64,000 bases of DNA from Bifidobacterium simiarum (GTDB taxonomy: Bacteria > Actinomycetota > Actinomycetes > Actinomycetales > Bifidobacteriaceae), in the NCBI RefSeq assembly GCF_002802905.1, contig NZ_PEBK01000007.1:97139-161138 (forward strand). Reading direction: 5' to 3'. The position numbers were made by a program, and so were the translations under genes. The notes under the pieces are model-generated. The model was not told where the DNA came from. It saw nothing but the letters and a program-made list of their open reading frames with translations, and did no database searches. Position 1 is the first letter of the stretch; every line of letters begins with the position of its first letter. Positions 45,010 through 53,840 of the stretch are shown in pieces.

Positions 45010-45015
45010 TACAAT
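45010..45015 (+). promoter_or_regulatory. -10 element upstream of glnR
   Basis: TACAAT about 55 bp before the GTG start. No -35 is obvious. The 276-bp divergent region also carries the leftward promoter of the membrane protein gene. Confidence 0.45.
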
Positions 45016-45070
45016 AATGCAGTCGCTTGACGGAGGGCCGAGAGTCAGCATCTAAGGGGAGTTTGCAGCC

Positions 45071-45847
45071 GTGACAGATTTAACGTTGATGACATCCGCC
45101 GATGATCCCGCCTCCGTGCTGCCGTCGCTCGCCCTGCTTTCCCATCGCGTCCGCGTGCTGCCGATGGATGCGGCGTCGCTGGTGAAGATGCCGGAGAACA
45201 CCATCCTGTTCCTCGACGCCCGCGACGATCTCGCCACCGCGAAGACCCTGTGCCGTCTGATCCATGCCTCCGGCCTGACCATGCCGATCGTGCTGATCCT
45301 CACCGAAGGCGGGTTCACCGTCGTCACCTCCCAGTGGGGCATCTCCGACGTGGTGGTGGCCAGCGCCAGCCCGGCCGAGGTCGAGGCCCGTCTGCGTCTG
45401 GTCTCCGAACGCGGCAACTCCTTCTCCTCCGGTTCGACGAACTCCACGACCAGCGAGCAGACCCAGGAGGGGCAGATCCGCTCCGGAGAACTGGTGGTGG
45501 ACACCAACGGCTACACGGCCAGTCTGCGCGGCCACCCGATCGATCTGGCCTACAAGGAATTCGAGCTGCTCAAGTATCTGGTGCAGCACCCCGGCCGCGT
45601 GTTCACCCGCGCCCAGCTACTGCAGGAGGTGTGGGGCTACGACTACTACGGCGGCACCCGCACCGTCGACGTGCATATCCGTCGTCTGCGCGCCAAGCTC
45701 GGCGGCGAATACGAGCATCTGATCGGCACCGTGCGCAACGTCGGCTACCGTTTCGATCCTCCGGAAGAGGAGGAGGCCGACGACAAGGCCAAGGCCGAGG
45801 CAGCGTCCAGCAAGCCGTCGGGCACCTCGGCAAACACCGCGGCCTGA
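45071..45847 (+). CDS. glnR: GlnR-type orphan response regulator
   Basis: 258-residue OmpR-fold regulator. The N-terminal pseudo-receiver (LTLMTSADDPASVLPSLALLSHRVRV; LFLDARDDLATAKTLCRL) resembles actinobacterial GlnR, and the C-terminal winged helix (PIDLAYKEFELLKYLVQHPGRVFTRAQLLQEVWGYDYYGGTRTVDVHIRRLRAKLG) is almost canonical. GlnR controls nitrogen assimilation genes without a partner kinase. The GTG start has GGGGAG about ten bases upstream. The tail is acidic and Ala/Ser-rich. nth follows within 14 bp. Confidence 0.9.
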   Translation: MTDLTLMTSADDPASVLPSLALLSHRVRVLPMDAASLVKMPENTILFLDARDDLATAKTLCRLIHASGLTMPIVLILTEGGFTVVTSQWGISDVVVASASPAEVEARLRLVSERGNSFSSGSTNSTTSEQTQEGQIRSGELVVDTNGYTASLRGHPIDLAYKEFELLKYLVQHPGRVFTRAQLLQEVWGYDYYGGTRTVDVHIRRLRAKLGGEYEHLIGTVRNVGYRFDPPEEEEADDKAKAEAASSKPSGTSANTAA

Positions 45848-45860
45848 TCCGGTGACCGTC

Positions 45861-46598
45861 ATGCCGAAACCGGCCGATCACCGCAGTACCGCACCGTCCG
45901 GTAGCCAGTCCGGCAAACCATCACGCCCATCCGGCAGGAAGACGAAATCCGCCCGTCTCGCCCGCATGCACGAGGAGTATCGCATCCTGTGCGAGGAGAT
46001 CCCCACCCCCGCATGCGCCCTGCACTTCTCGTCGCCGTTCGAACTGCTGGTGGCCACGATCCTCAGCGCGCAGACCACCGACAAGCGCGTCAACACCGTC
46101 ACGCCCGAACTGTTCGCCACCTACCCCACCCCCGAGGACTACGCGGACGCGAACCCCGAGGACGTGGAGCGCATCATCCGCCCGCTGGGCTTCTACCGTT
46201 CGAAAGCCAAGCATCTCATCGGTCTCGGCACCGCCCTGGCCGATCGGTTCGACTCCCGGGTGCCCGACACCATGGATCAGCTGGTGACCCTGCCCGGCGT
46301 GGGCCGCAAGACCGCGAACGTGGTGCTCGGCAACGCGTTCGGCATCCCCGGCTTCCCCGTCGACACCCATGTGATGCGGGTGACCGGCCGTCTGCGCTGG
46401 CGGACCGACTGGCGATCGAAGAAACCGGATCCGGTGAAGATCGAGAAGGCGATCTGCGCCTGCTTCCCGCCCGAGGAGTGGACCGACCTGTCCCATCGGC
46501 TGATCCTGTTCGGCCGGTCCACCTGCCATGCGCGCGGACCGCAATGCGGGGTCTGCCCGCTGGCCGCCACCTGCCCCAGCGCGGGACTGTTCGTCTGA
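45861..46598 (+). CDS. nth: Endonuclease III
   Basis: 245-residue DNA glycosylase/AP lyase that removes oxidised pyrimidines. The helix-hairpin-helix with catalytic Lys is LPGVGRKTANVVLG, the catalytic Asp lies in PVDTHVMRVTGRL, and the 4Fe-4S cluster is CHARGPQCGVCPLAATC (C-x6-C-x2-C-x5-C). A basic 30-residue extension precedes the core. GTG at 45852 is an alternative start. Probably cotranscribed with glnR. The stop codon lies in the first unit of a 17-bp tandem array. Confidence 0.94.
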   Translation: MPKPADHRSTAPSGSQSGKPSRPSGRKTKSARLARMHEEYRILCEEIPTPACALHFSSPFELLVATILSAQTTDKRVNTVTPELFATYPTPEDYADANPEDVERIIRPLGFYRSKAKHLIGLGTALADRFDSRVPDTMDQLVTLPGVGRKTANVVLGNAFGIPGFPVDTHVMRVTGRLRWRTDWRSKKPDPVKIEKAICACFPPEEWTDLSHRLILFGRSTCHARGPQCGVCPLAATCPSAGLFV

Positions 46599-46708
46599 CC
46601 GGACTATCTATCTGAACGGATTGTCAGTCTGACTGGACCGTCTGCCTGACCGGACCATCCGTCTGACCGGACCGTCAATCTGACCGGACCATCCGTCTGA
46701 CCGGCCGG
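46593..46708. repeat. 17-bp tandem array after nth
   Basis: About 6.8 degenerate copies of a 17-bp unit GTCTGACCGGACCATCC. The first unit includes the last codon and stop of nth. The array fills the gap up to the next promoter. Confidence 0.9.
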
Positions 46709-46741
46709 TTTTCGACCAGCCGTGCGCATACAGTCGTACTC

Positions 46742-48478
46742 ATGCGCAGTGTTCCAGAACCCAACCGACCCGTCACCCCCGACGCCGGTGCCGCCGATCC
46801 TGCATCGGCCGACGTCATGACCCCGGCCACTCCCCCGATGTCCCGGCGTCAGGCGCGGGAGGCCCGGGCGGCACGGCGGCAATTACAGCACGGCGGCATC
46901 AAGGCCATCGCGGTGTTTCTGGTTTCGCTGCTGATCCTCGGCACCTGCGGCCGCGTGGTCTACGGCATGATCATCGATCACCGCGCACCCCTCGATCTCG
47001 GCGGCTTCAACGCCGGCGGATCGGTGACGATCGGCGTGGTGGGAGCCCCGTCCTCCCTGGACATCCGCAAGGCCGGCACCGCCACCGACGGCACCGCCAC
47101 CACCGGCGGCACGAACGGCATCAATACGGACTCCGGCAGCACCGCCGTCCAGCAGGCGCTGCTGGGCAACGTATACGAGTCCCTGCTAAGCCTCGACGAG
47201 CACAACACCGCCCAGCCGGGCGTGGCCGACTCCTATGCCGTCTCCGGCGACGGACTGACCTATACGTTCACGATCAACGCCGGCAAGACCTTCTCCAACG
47301 GCGATGCGCTCGACGCCGACGACGTGGTCTGGTCGCTGCAGCAGACCATCGGCAACCATTACGCACAGGCGGACCGTCTCACCGGACTGAAATCCGTAAA
47401 AGCGGACGGCGCGAACACCGTGACCGTGGCGCTGAGCCAGCCGAACCCCGATCTGCCGTGGCTGCTCGCCGGACCGACCGGCATCGTCTACGACAAGGAC
47501 GCGAAATACAGCTACGACACCACGGCGATCGGATCCGGACCGTTCACCGTACAGTCCTGGGAGAACGGCACGTCCCTCACGCTCAAGGCCAACGGCCGGT
47601 ATTGGGGGCAGAAGGCGAAGACCGGGACGGTCACACTGAAATACTATGGGGACGATACCGCGGCGGTCGCGGCGCTGGGTCGCGGGGACGTGGACGCGAT
47701 CACCCCCGTGGCCGAAAGTCAGCGGACCGCATTAAGCCGAATCGACGGGGTGAGCGTACGGCAGGGAGACAGCACCCATCGGATCGTGCTCGGCTTCAAC
47801 AACGGCACCGACTCCATCCTCTCCGACAAGCGATACCGGCAGGGCATCCGATATGCGATCGACCGCACGGCACTGGCGAATGCGCTGGTCGGCGGCAGCG
47901 GCGGACGGACCCTCGGCGGACCGTTCACGCCGTTGGAGCCCGGATACGAGGATCTGAACGCCCTGTTCCCGCACAGCAGCGAGAAGGCCACCGATCTTTT
48001 GGCGTACTTCTTCTACGTGAGCCACCGACGCACGCTCACCTTCGTCTATCCGAGCCGATACGGCACGCAGGTGGGCGAACTGCTCAAGCAGCAGCTGCAG
48101 CCGATGAACGTGGATCTCGACGTGAAGGCCGTGGACGACGCGACCTGGCGGCAGACCGTGCAGGAGAAGAAACAGTACGATTTCACGCTGTTCGACATGG
48201 ACGACAGCCATGATCTGGCCACGCTGATGGATTCCGGGAACTTCATCGGCTACGAAAGCCCCGCGGCGCAGGCGCTGTGGGCGAGCGCGCAGAAGGCGGG
48301 GACGGCGAGCGCCTACGAGACGGCCATGAAGCGGCTGGCCCGGCAGATCTCGGACGATTCGCCGTTGGACTGGCTGTGCGAGCGTCGGCCGCTGACCGCG
48401 CAGCGCGGGGGTGTGACCGGACTGCCGGCGACGATGACCGACCGGCGTCTGCCGCTGGCGGACGTGACGAAGGGGTGA
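46742..48478 (+). CDS. Membrane-anchored extracellular solute-binding protein (SBP_bac_5 type)
   Basis: 578-residue protein. A disordered N-terminal region is followed by a TM anchor (IKAIAVFLVSLLILGTCGRVVYG), then a family 5 binding domain (LGNVYESLLSLDEHNTAQPGVADSYAVSGDGLTYTFTINAGKTFSNGDALDADDVVWSL). Family 5 proteins bind peptides, nickel or sugars for ABC importers, but no permease or ATPase gene lies near, and the anchor is a TM helix instead of a lipobox. TACAGT lies seven bases before the ATG, so it may be leaderless. Ligand unknown. Confidence 0.85.
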   Translation: MRSVPEPNRPVTPDAGAADPASADVMTPATPPMSRRQAREARAARRQLQHGGIKAIAVFLVSLLILGTCGRVVYGMIIDHRAPLDLGGFNAGGSVTIGVVGAPSSLDIRKAGTATDGTATTGGTNGINTDSGSTAVQQALLGNVYESLLSLDEHNTAQPGVADSYAVSGDGLTYTFTINAGKTFSNGDALDADDVVWSLQQTIGNHYAQADRLTGLKSVKADGANTVTVALSQPNPDLPWLLAGPTGIVYDKDAKYSYDTTAIGSGPFTVQSWENGTSLTLKANGRYWGQKAKTGTVTLKYYGDDTAAVAALGRGDVDAITPVAESQRTALSRIDGVSVRQGDSTHRIVLGFNNGTDSILSDKRYRQGIRYAIDRTALANALVGGSGGRTLGGPFTPLEPGYEDLNALFPHSSEKATDLLAYFFYVSHRRTLTFVYPSRYGTQVGELLKQQLQPMNVDLDVKAVDDATWRQTVQEKKQYDFTLFDMDDSHDLATLMDSGNFIGYESPAAQALWASAQKAGTASAYETAMKRLARQISDDSPLDWLCERRPLTAQRGGVTGLPATMTDRRLPLADVTKG

Positions 48479-48586
48479 TCGGGGCCGGACGGGGCTGAAC
48501 CGGGGTGATCAGGGCCGAACGGGAGCGGGTCAGGGCCGATCAGGGGCGAATACCCGTTGTCACAACGCGAACCTAAACTTGCGCGT

Positions 48587-51343
48587 ATGACTGACACCGA
48601 GAATGAAGGCATCATCAGCGCGCATCTGACCGCGCTTCCCGACAAGGTCGGCGTCGAGGGTCTTGAGGGCAAGTGGGCCAAGGAGTGGAACGATTCCCAG
48701 GTCTACAAGTTCGGCGGCACCCGCGATCGCAAGGCCGTCTACTCCATCGACACCCCGCCGCCCACCGTGAGCGGCCACCTGCATGTGGGCCATGTGTTCT
48801 CCTACACCCATACCGACGTGATCGCCCGCTACAAGCGCATGCGCGGCTACGACGTGTTCTACCCGATGGGCTGGGACGACAACGGCCTGCCCACCGAGCG
48901 CCGCGTGCAGAACTACTACGGCGTGCGCGTGGACACCTCGCTGAAGTACGATCCCGATTTCAAGCCCCCGTTCGAGGGCACCGAAGGCAAGAAGATCCAG
49001 GCCAAGGATCAGGTGCCGTGCTCCCGTCAGAACTTCATCGAGCTGTGCGAGAAGCTCACCGCCGAGGACGAGAAGCAGTTCGAGGCGCTGTGGCGTGAGC
49101 TGGGCCTGTCGATCGACTGGTCGCAGACCTACCACACCATCGGCGAGCATCCGCGCCGCGTGGCCCAGAAGGCGTTCCTGCGCAACCTCGCCCGCGGCGA
49201 GGCCTATCAGAAGGACGCCCCGGGCCTCTGGGACGTGACCTTCCAGACCGCCGTGGCCCAGGCCGAGCTGGAGAGCCGCGAGTACGACGGCTTCTACCAC
49301 AAGATCGCCTTCCGCTTCGAGGACGGCACCCCGATCTACATCGAGACCACCCGTCCCGAGCTGCTGGCCGCCTGCGGCGCCCTGATCGCCCACCCGGACG
49401 ATGAGCGCTACAAGCCGTACTTCGGCCAGTACGTGTACTCCCCGCTGTTCAAGGTGAAGGTGCCGATTCTGGCGCACAAGGCCGCCGAGATGGACAAGGG
49501 CGCCGGCATCGCCATGTGCTGCACCTTCGGCGACGTGACCGACGTCGAGTGGTGGCGCGACCTGAATCTGCCGACCCGTTCGATCATCCAGCGCAACGGC
49601 CGCATCGTGATGAACGTGCCGGACTGGATCACCGACGAGGGCGGCCGCGCGATCTTCGAGGAGACCGAGGGCAAGACCACGTTCACGGCCCGTAAGATCA
49701 TCGTCGAGCATCTGCGCGAATCCGGCGACATGGACGGCGAGCCGAAGCCGACCAAGCGTATGACGAACTTCTACGAGAAGGGCGACAAGCCGCTGGAGAT
49801 CGTCACCTCCCGTCAGTGGTACCTCAAGAACGGCGGCACCGACGAGAAGCTGAACGCCGAGCTGATCGAGCGCGGCAAGGAACTGAACTTCCACCCCGAC
49901 TTCATGCGCGTGCGCTACGACAACTGGGTGCACGGCCTCAACGGCGACTGGCTGATCTCCCGCCAGCGCTTCTTCGGCGTGCCGTTCCCGCTGTGGTACC
50001 CGGTGGACGCCAACGGCGAGCCGGACTACGAGCACCCGATCACGCCGAGCGAGGACATCCTGCCGATCGATCCGACCACGGACGTGCCGGCCGGATACAC
50101 CGAGGACCAGCGTGACCAGCCGAACGGCTTCACCGCCGAGAAGGACATCATGGATACGTGGGCGACCTCCTCGCTCACCCCGCAGATCGTGACCCGCTGG
50201 GAGGAGCCCGGCGAGGAGAACCAGGCGCTGCATGCCGCCACGTTCCCGATGGATCTGCGCCCGCAGGGTCAGGACATCATCCGCACCTGGCTGTTCAGCA
50301 CCGTGGATCGCGCGCACCTTGAAAACAAGTGCCTGCCGTGGGCCCATGCCACGCTGTCTGGCTGGATCCTCGATCCGGACCACAAGAAGATGTCGAAGTC
50401 CAAGGGCAACGTGGTCGTGCCGAACGAGCCGCTGAAGAAGTTCGGCGCCGACGCGGTGCGCTACTGGGCCGCCGCCGCCCGACTCGGCCTCGACGCCACC
50501 TACGACGAGGGCCAGATGAAGATCGGCCGTCGTCTCGCCATCAAGCTGCTCAACGCCACGAAGTTCGCGCTGGCCATCGGCCGCGAGGACGAGAACCATC
50601 ATGTGGGCGCCCCGGCCGAGGCCGTGTGGAACCCGAAGGACGTGACCGAGCCGCTGGATCGCGCCGCCATGGCCAAGATGGCCTTCGTGGTGCGCACCGC
50701 CACCGACGCCATGGAGGCCTACGAGCATTCCAAGGCGCTGGAGATCATCGAGAGCTACTTCTGGCAGTTCTGCGACGACTACATCGAGCTGGTGAAGAAC
50801 CGCGCCTACGGCACCCCGGACGAGCACGGCAACGTGCCGAGCGAGAAGGCCGTGCTGTCGGCCCGCACCGCGCTGGGACTGGGCCTTGACGCCTTCGCGC
50901 GCCTGCTCGCCCCGTACCTGCCGTACGCCACCGAAGAGGTGTGGAGCTGGATGCACGCCGGCGAAGGCTCCGTGCACCGCGCCGCATGGCCGACGCCGGA
51001 ACCGTACGTGGTCGCCGCCTCCGGCGTCTCCCCCGAGACGCTGGCATGGGCCGGCAAGGCCGTGGAGCAGCTGCGCAAGATCAAGTCCGAGGCGAAGGTC
51101 TCCATGAAGACCCCGATCCTCTCCGTGGCGCTGTCCGCCGCGAAGGAGGGTGTGGAGGCGATCCGCGCCTCGCTCGGCGACATCGCGCAGGCCGGTCGCG
51201 TGGTCGGCAAGTTCGATCTGGTCGAGAAGCACGCCGAGGAGGCCGCCGCCTCCGACGAGGCGGGCGATGCCGAAGCCGAGACCGTGGTGATCGAGACCAG
51301 CGAACTCGGAGAGCCGCCGGCCAAAAAGCCCAAGAAGAAGTAA
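48587..51343 (+). CDS. valS: Valyl-tRNA synthetase
   Basis: 918-residue class I synthetase. HIGH motif in TPPPTVSGHLHVGHVFSYTH, KMSKS in HKKMSKSKGNVVVP, editing domain (IETTRPELLAACGALIAHPDD) with the Val-specific features, and C-terminal helical region. The tail ends PAKKPKKK. TAAACT lies seven bases before the ATG and no ribosome-binding site is visible, so it may be leaderless; no T-box leader is possible. The preceding 100 bp are GATCAGGGCCG-like degenerate repeats. Its last 28 bases including the stop are repeated 115 bp downstream. Confidence 0.96.
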   Translation: MTDTENEGIISAHLTALPDKVGVEGLEGKWAKEWNDSQVYKFGGTRDRKAVYSIDTPPPTVSGHLHVGHVFSYTHTDVIARYKRMRGYDVFYPMGWDDNGLPTERRVQNYYGVRVDTSLKYDPDFKPPFEGTEGKKIQAKDQVPCSRQNFIELCEKLTAEDEKQFEALWRELGLSIDWSQTYHTIGEHPRRVAQKAFLRNLARGEAYQKDAPGLWDVTFQTAVAQAELESREYDGFYHKIAFRFEDGTPIYIETTRPELLAACGALIAHPDDERYKPYFGQYVYSPLFKVKVPILAHKAAEMDKGAGIAMCCTFGDVTDVEWWRDLNLPTRSIIQRNGRIVMNVPDWITDEGGRAIFEETEGKTTFTARKIIVEHLRESGDMDGEPKPTKRMTNFYEKGDKPLEIVTSRQWYLKNGGTDEKLNAELIERGKELNFHPDFMRVRYDNWVHGLNGDWLISRQRFFGVPFPLWYPVDANGEPDYEHPITPSEDILPIDPTTDVPAGYTEDQRDQPNGFTAEKDIMDTWATSSLTPQIVTRWEEPGEENQALHAATFPMDLRPQGQDIIRTWLFSTVDRAHLENKCLPWAHATLSGWILDPDHKKMSKSKGNVVVPNEPLKKFGADAVRYWAAAARLGLDATYDEGQMKIGRRLAIKLLNATKFALAIGREDENHHVGAPAEAVWNPKDVTEPLDRAAMAKMAFVVRTATDAMEAYEHSKALEIIESYFWQFCDDYIELVKNRAYGTPDEHGNVPSEKAVLSARTALGLGLDAFARLLAPYLPYATEEVWSWMHAGEGSVHRAAWPTPEPYVVAASGVSPETLAWAGKAVEQLRKIKSEAKVSMKTPILSVALSAAKEGVEAIRASLGDIAQAGRVVGKFDLVEKHAEEAAASDEAGDAEAETVVIETSELGEPPAKKPKKK

Positions 51344-51459
51344 CGAGCAGCGGCCGGCGGCCGTCGCGTCCCGTAAGGGCCGCTCCCATCGCCTACGGGG
51401 AGTCCACTGGACTCCCCGCTTCACGGCTCAGCCGGCCAAAAAGCCCAAGAAGAAGTAAC
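51316..51459. repeat. Duplicated valS 3' end flanking an 86-bp segment
   Basis: An identical 29-bp sequence (starts GCCGGCCAAAAAGCCC) occurs at 51316-51344 and 51431-51459, including the stop codon TAA. The segment between contains the hairpin GGGGAGTCCACTGGACTCCCC-like stem (GGGGAGTCC/GGACTCCCC) of the mosaic family. Confidence 0.9.
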
Positions 51460-51570
51460 CTCTCAGCTACCGCCCCCGCCGGCGGGGGCTCCCGGCGCAG
51501 GCCGGGTGGGGGTGGTCAAACCGCGCAAGCAGTCAAACCCGACCGCCTTCAGTCCCAGCGGGAGCATGAC
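51345..51570. repeat. Mosaic palindromic repeat cluster R6
   Basis: Includes the GGGGAGTCC/GGACTCCCC hairpin, a CCCCCGCCGGCGGGGG hairpin, GGGTGGGGGTGGTCAAA and CAGCGGGAGCATGAC. Both sides of the second valS 3'-end copy are mosaic-repeat sequence. No gene between valS and aroQ. Confidence 0.8.
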
Positions 51571-51593
51571 TAGGGCATGCAGGCATGGCCATA

Positions 51594-51640
51594 ACGAATG
51601 AAGGGAGACGCCTCATATTGGGGAGTCTCCCTTCATTCGT
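51594..51640 (-). terminator. Hairpin after the chorismate mutase gene
   Basis: ACGAATGAAGGGAGAC and its exact complement form a 16-bp stem with a 15-base loop, starting one base after the stop codon. Confidence 0.8.
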
Positions 51641-51641
51641 C

Positions 51642-52202
51642 TCACGCAAACACGTCAAGCACACCGGGATCTCCCCCGGCGTCGGCGATCCGCTTGTGCC
51701 GCTTCTTCGATTCGGTGACCACGAATTCGCGGTACATCTCGGCGATGTTCGTATCCAGTCCGGCGTCGATGGCGATGCGCTGCAGACGGGCGATCTGATA
51801 GTCCTCGCGCTTGTAGTCCGCCGGGGCGAATCCGGCTCCGGCCTTGAGCACACCCACCGCGGCCGTGGCCTTGAACCGTTCGGCCAGCAGGTGGATCACC
51901 GCGCCGTCGATGTTGTCGATGGTCTGCCGCAGCGCTTCGATGCGCTTCACCGCCTCGGCCACTTCGGGGTGCTTGGCGGCCTCCTCCGCGTCGATGGTGG
52001 AGGATTTCTCGGCCTCGATCTCGTCGCTGACCGACGAGGCCCGGGCGATCGCCGCGGCGCTGATCGGCGTCGTCTCGGCTGCCGACTCGGTCACGGTACC
52101 GGTCTCGGCCGCGATTCTGGCCGCCGGGGCGTCCGCTGAGGGATTCGTATTGGTCTGGGTGTCCGACGGCCGAAGCCAGTCGCTGCTTTCGGGTTCGCTC
52201 AT
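51642..52202 (-). CDS. Chorismate mutase (AroQ class)
   Basis: 186 residues. The last 95 residues match AroQ helical chorismate mutase: RIEALRQTIDNIDGAVIHLLAERFKATAAVGVLK, then KREDYQIARLQRIA and a C-terminal helix with ESKKRHKRI. It converts chorismate to prephenate for Phe/Tyr. The first 80 residues are a low-complexity Ala/Glu/Thr-rich extension that is unusual for the family. AGGAACC precedes the ATG; a TATTCT seven bases upstream means the gene could also be leaderless. Confidence 0.88.
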   Translation of the reverse strand: MSEPESSDWLRPSDTQTNTNPSADAPAARIAAETGTVTESAAETTPISAAAIARASSVSDEIEAEKSSTIDAEEAAKHPEVAEAVKRIEALRQTIDNIDGAVIHLLAERFKATAAVGVLKAGAGFAPADYKREDYQIARLQRIAIDAGLDTNIAEMYREFVVTESKKRHKRIADAGGDPGVLDVFA

Positions 52203-52365
52203 GGTTCCTAGAATATCCCGAACCTTGGGCGATAGGTGGGATCCGACGCCGTTGTGGAATCCGACGACGTTGTGAGATCCCGGGTTCCACCCCGCCATGG
52301 GTACTGCCGGCGGTTACGGCCGACAACTACGGCCGGCGTCGCGACACCCGGCAGTAACGGCGCGG

Positions 52366-53520
52366 TTACGCCAGCAGTGCGGTGCGGCGGCGCTCGAGCT
52401 CGTCAAGCGCGGCCGCACCCTCGTGAATGCGGAACGTTACGCGCTTGTGCTCGCTGGCCCCGGGGGCGATGGTGTGCAGATCGCCGCGCTTCTCGTGGTA
52501 GCCGCGACCGTGCACGCTGGAGTTCGCCGGCTCGAGACCGACCACATAGTCGCCGGCCGCCACGGACTTCCACTGCATGAAGTACGGGAAGTCCGCCGTA
52601 TCGAACTCCACGGAGAGACCCAGTCCCAGCTTCCGATTCATCACGGCGGCGAAGCTGCGTCCTTCCGGATCCGCGGCCAGGGTGTGGATGAAGACGCTTT
52701 CCGGCTTGTTCGGCACCGGCTCGCCGATCTCGCTCCACGGCGTCGTATCGTTGGCGGCGTCCTCGTTGCGCGGCTCGGCATGACGGCTGGGGATGATCAC
52801 CTGCGCTCCCTCGGCGAGCAGCGGCCATCCGGCGTTGCAGTGGTACATCCACATCAGCGGCTCGTCACGGAATCCCTCGTTGGTCACGACGTCGTCCACG
52901 ACGATCTCCGGCCTGCCGTACACGGTGGTGATGGTGCGGCGCATCACCAGATTCTCGCCGAACAGTTCGGCTTCGCGCACCTCGCCGGAGACGCTGATCA
53001 CGTACTCGCCGTCGTCGGTCCAATGGGCGTCGGCGCTCACATGCTCGGCCGGCGTGGTACGGATCCGGCCGTGCATCGGGTACTCGTGCCCTTCGGGGTC
53101 GGTGTAGGGGGCGCCGATGTTTTCGAATCCGCAGGTGAAGAACAGGCCGCCCATGATGCTGCGCTGGGCTTCGGCGCCGTGGGTATCGAACGGGTTGCGG
53201 CCGTTGAGGCCGGGTTTGGAAAGGAAGGTGAGGTTTTCGCCGCGGTATTCGAGCTGGGAGACGTCGAGCGCCTTGTCGGCCATGGAGACGAACCGCATCG
53301 GCCCGTTCTTGACCTCGAACGCGCGCATGCCGCCGGCGCGCCCCTCCTCGTAGCGGATCGGCCGCACGTAGGCCATCTGCTGGATGCTGCCCACATGCGC
53401 CTGCACGGCACGGCGGGAGAGTCGTTCGGTGGCGAGGTCGGCTGCGGCGGTGGCGGTCGCAGGGGTGCCGGCGTTACCGGATACCGCGGATTCGTTGGGG
53501 TTGACGGTGATATCGCCCAT
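52366..53520 (-). CDS. DUF4432 aldose 1-epimerase-like protein
   Basis: 384 residues, cytoplasmic. The galactose mutarotase-like beta-sandwich fold is suggested by DVSQLEYRGENLTFLSKPG, FFTCGFENIGAPYTDPEGHEYPMHGRI, LMWMYHCNAGWPLL and YVVGLEPANSSVHGRG, which match DUF4432. Substrate unknown; family members lie in sugar operons, but here the gene stands alone. The first 35 residues are a low-complexity tail. GGAG precedes the ATG at good spacing. Confidence 0.85.
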   Translation of the reverse strand: MGDITVNPNESAVSGNAGTPATATAAADLATERLSRRAVQAHVGSIQQMAYVRPIRYEEGRAGGMRAFEVKNGPMRFVSMADKALDVSQLEYRGENLTFLSKPGLNGRNPFDTHGAEAQRSIMGGLFFTCGFENIGAPYTDPEGHEYPMHGRIRTTPAEHVSADAHWTDDGEYVISVSGEVREAELFGENLVMRRTITTVYGRPEIVVDDVVTNEGFRDEPLMWMYHCNAGWPLLAEGAQVIIPSRHAEPRNEDAANDTTPWSEIGEPVPNKPESVFIHTLAADPEGRSFAAVMNRKLGLGLSVEFDTADFPYFMQWKSVAAGDYVVGLEPANSSVHGRGYHEKRGDLHTIAPGASEHKRVTFRIHEGAAALDELERRRTALLA

Positions 53521-53722
53521 GATATGCTCCAGTCCTGTTTGCGATGAGACGTACCCCGCTGATCATACGGTCACGGTACGGGCAACGATACGGTCAACGG
53601 TTCGGTCATTGGTTCGGTGTTCACGATCCATCTTATGAAACCGATTTCTTAATCCAGTCTACGCCATCGGGACCGACTCGTATCACACGAAACCGATCTG
53701 GGTCACCATCGATCTCCACAAC
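53521..53722. other. Control region of the DUF4432 gene
   Basis: Contains clustered ATACGGTCA and TTCGGTCA-like direct repeats (53563-53625) upstream of the DUF4432 gene, possibly a binding region. No gene is seen. Confidence 0.4.
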
Positions 53723-53786
53723 CAAAAAATGGCGGAACCGTTCACGGGGAGGCCGTATTCGGTCTCTTCATGAACGGTTCCGCCAT
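53723..53786 (-). terminator. Rho-independent terminator of rho
   Basis: ATGGCGGAACCGTTCA and its complement form a 16-bp stem with a 26-base loop; on the minus strand TTTTTTGG follows. It ends about 55 bp past the rho stop codon. Confidence 0.92.
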
Positions 53787-53840
53787 ATTACCGGGCGGAT
53801 ACCGCGGACTCTCGGTCGTTCCGCGGTATCCGGATCCGGA

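Noticed and set aside
48479..48586. T-box leader for valS
   Set aside because: The gap is about 108 bases of GATCAGGGCCG-like repeats and the promoter appears to abut the start codon; no T-box sequence or terminator.
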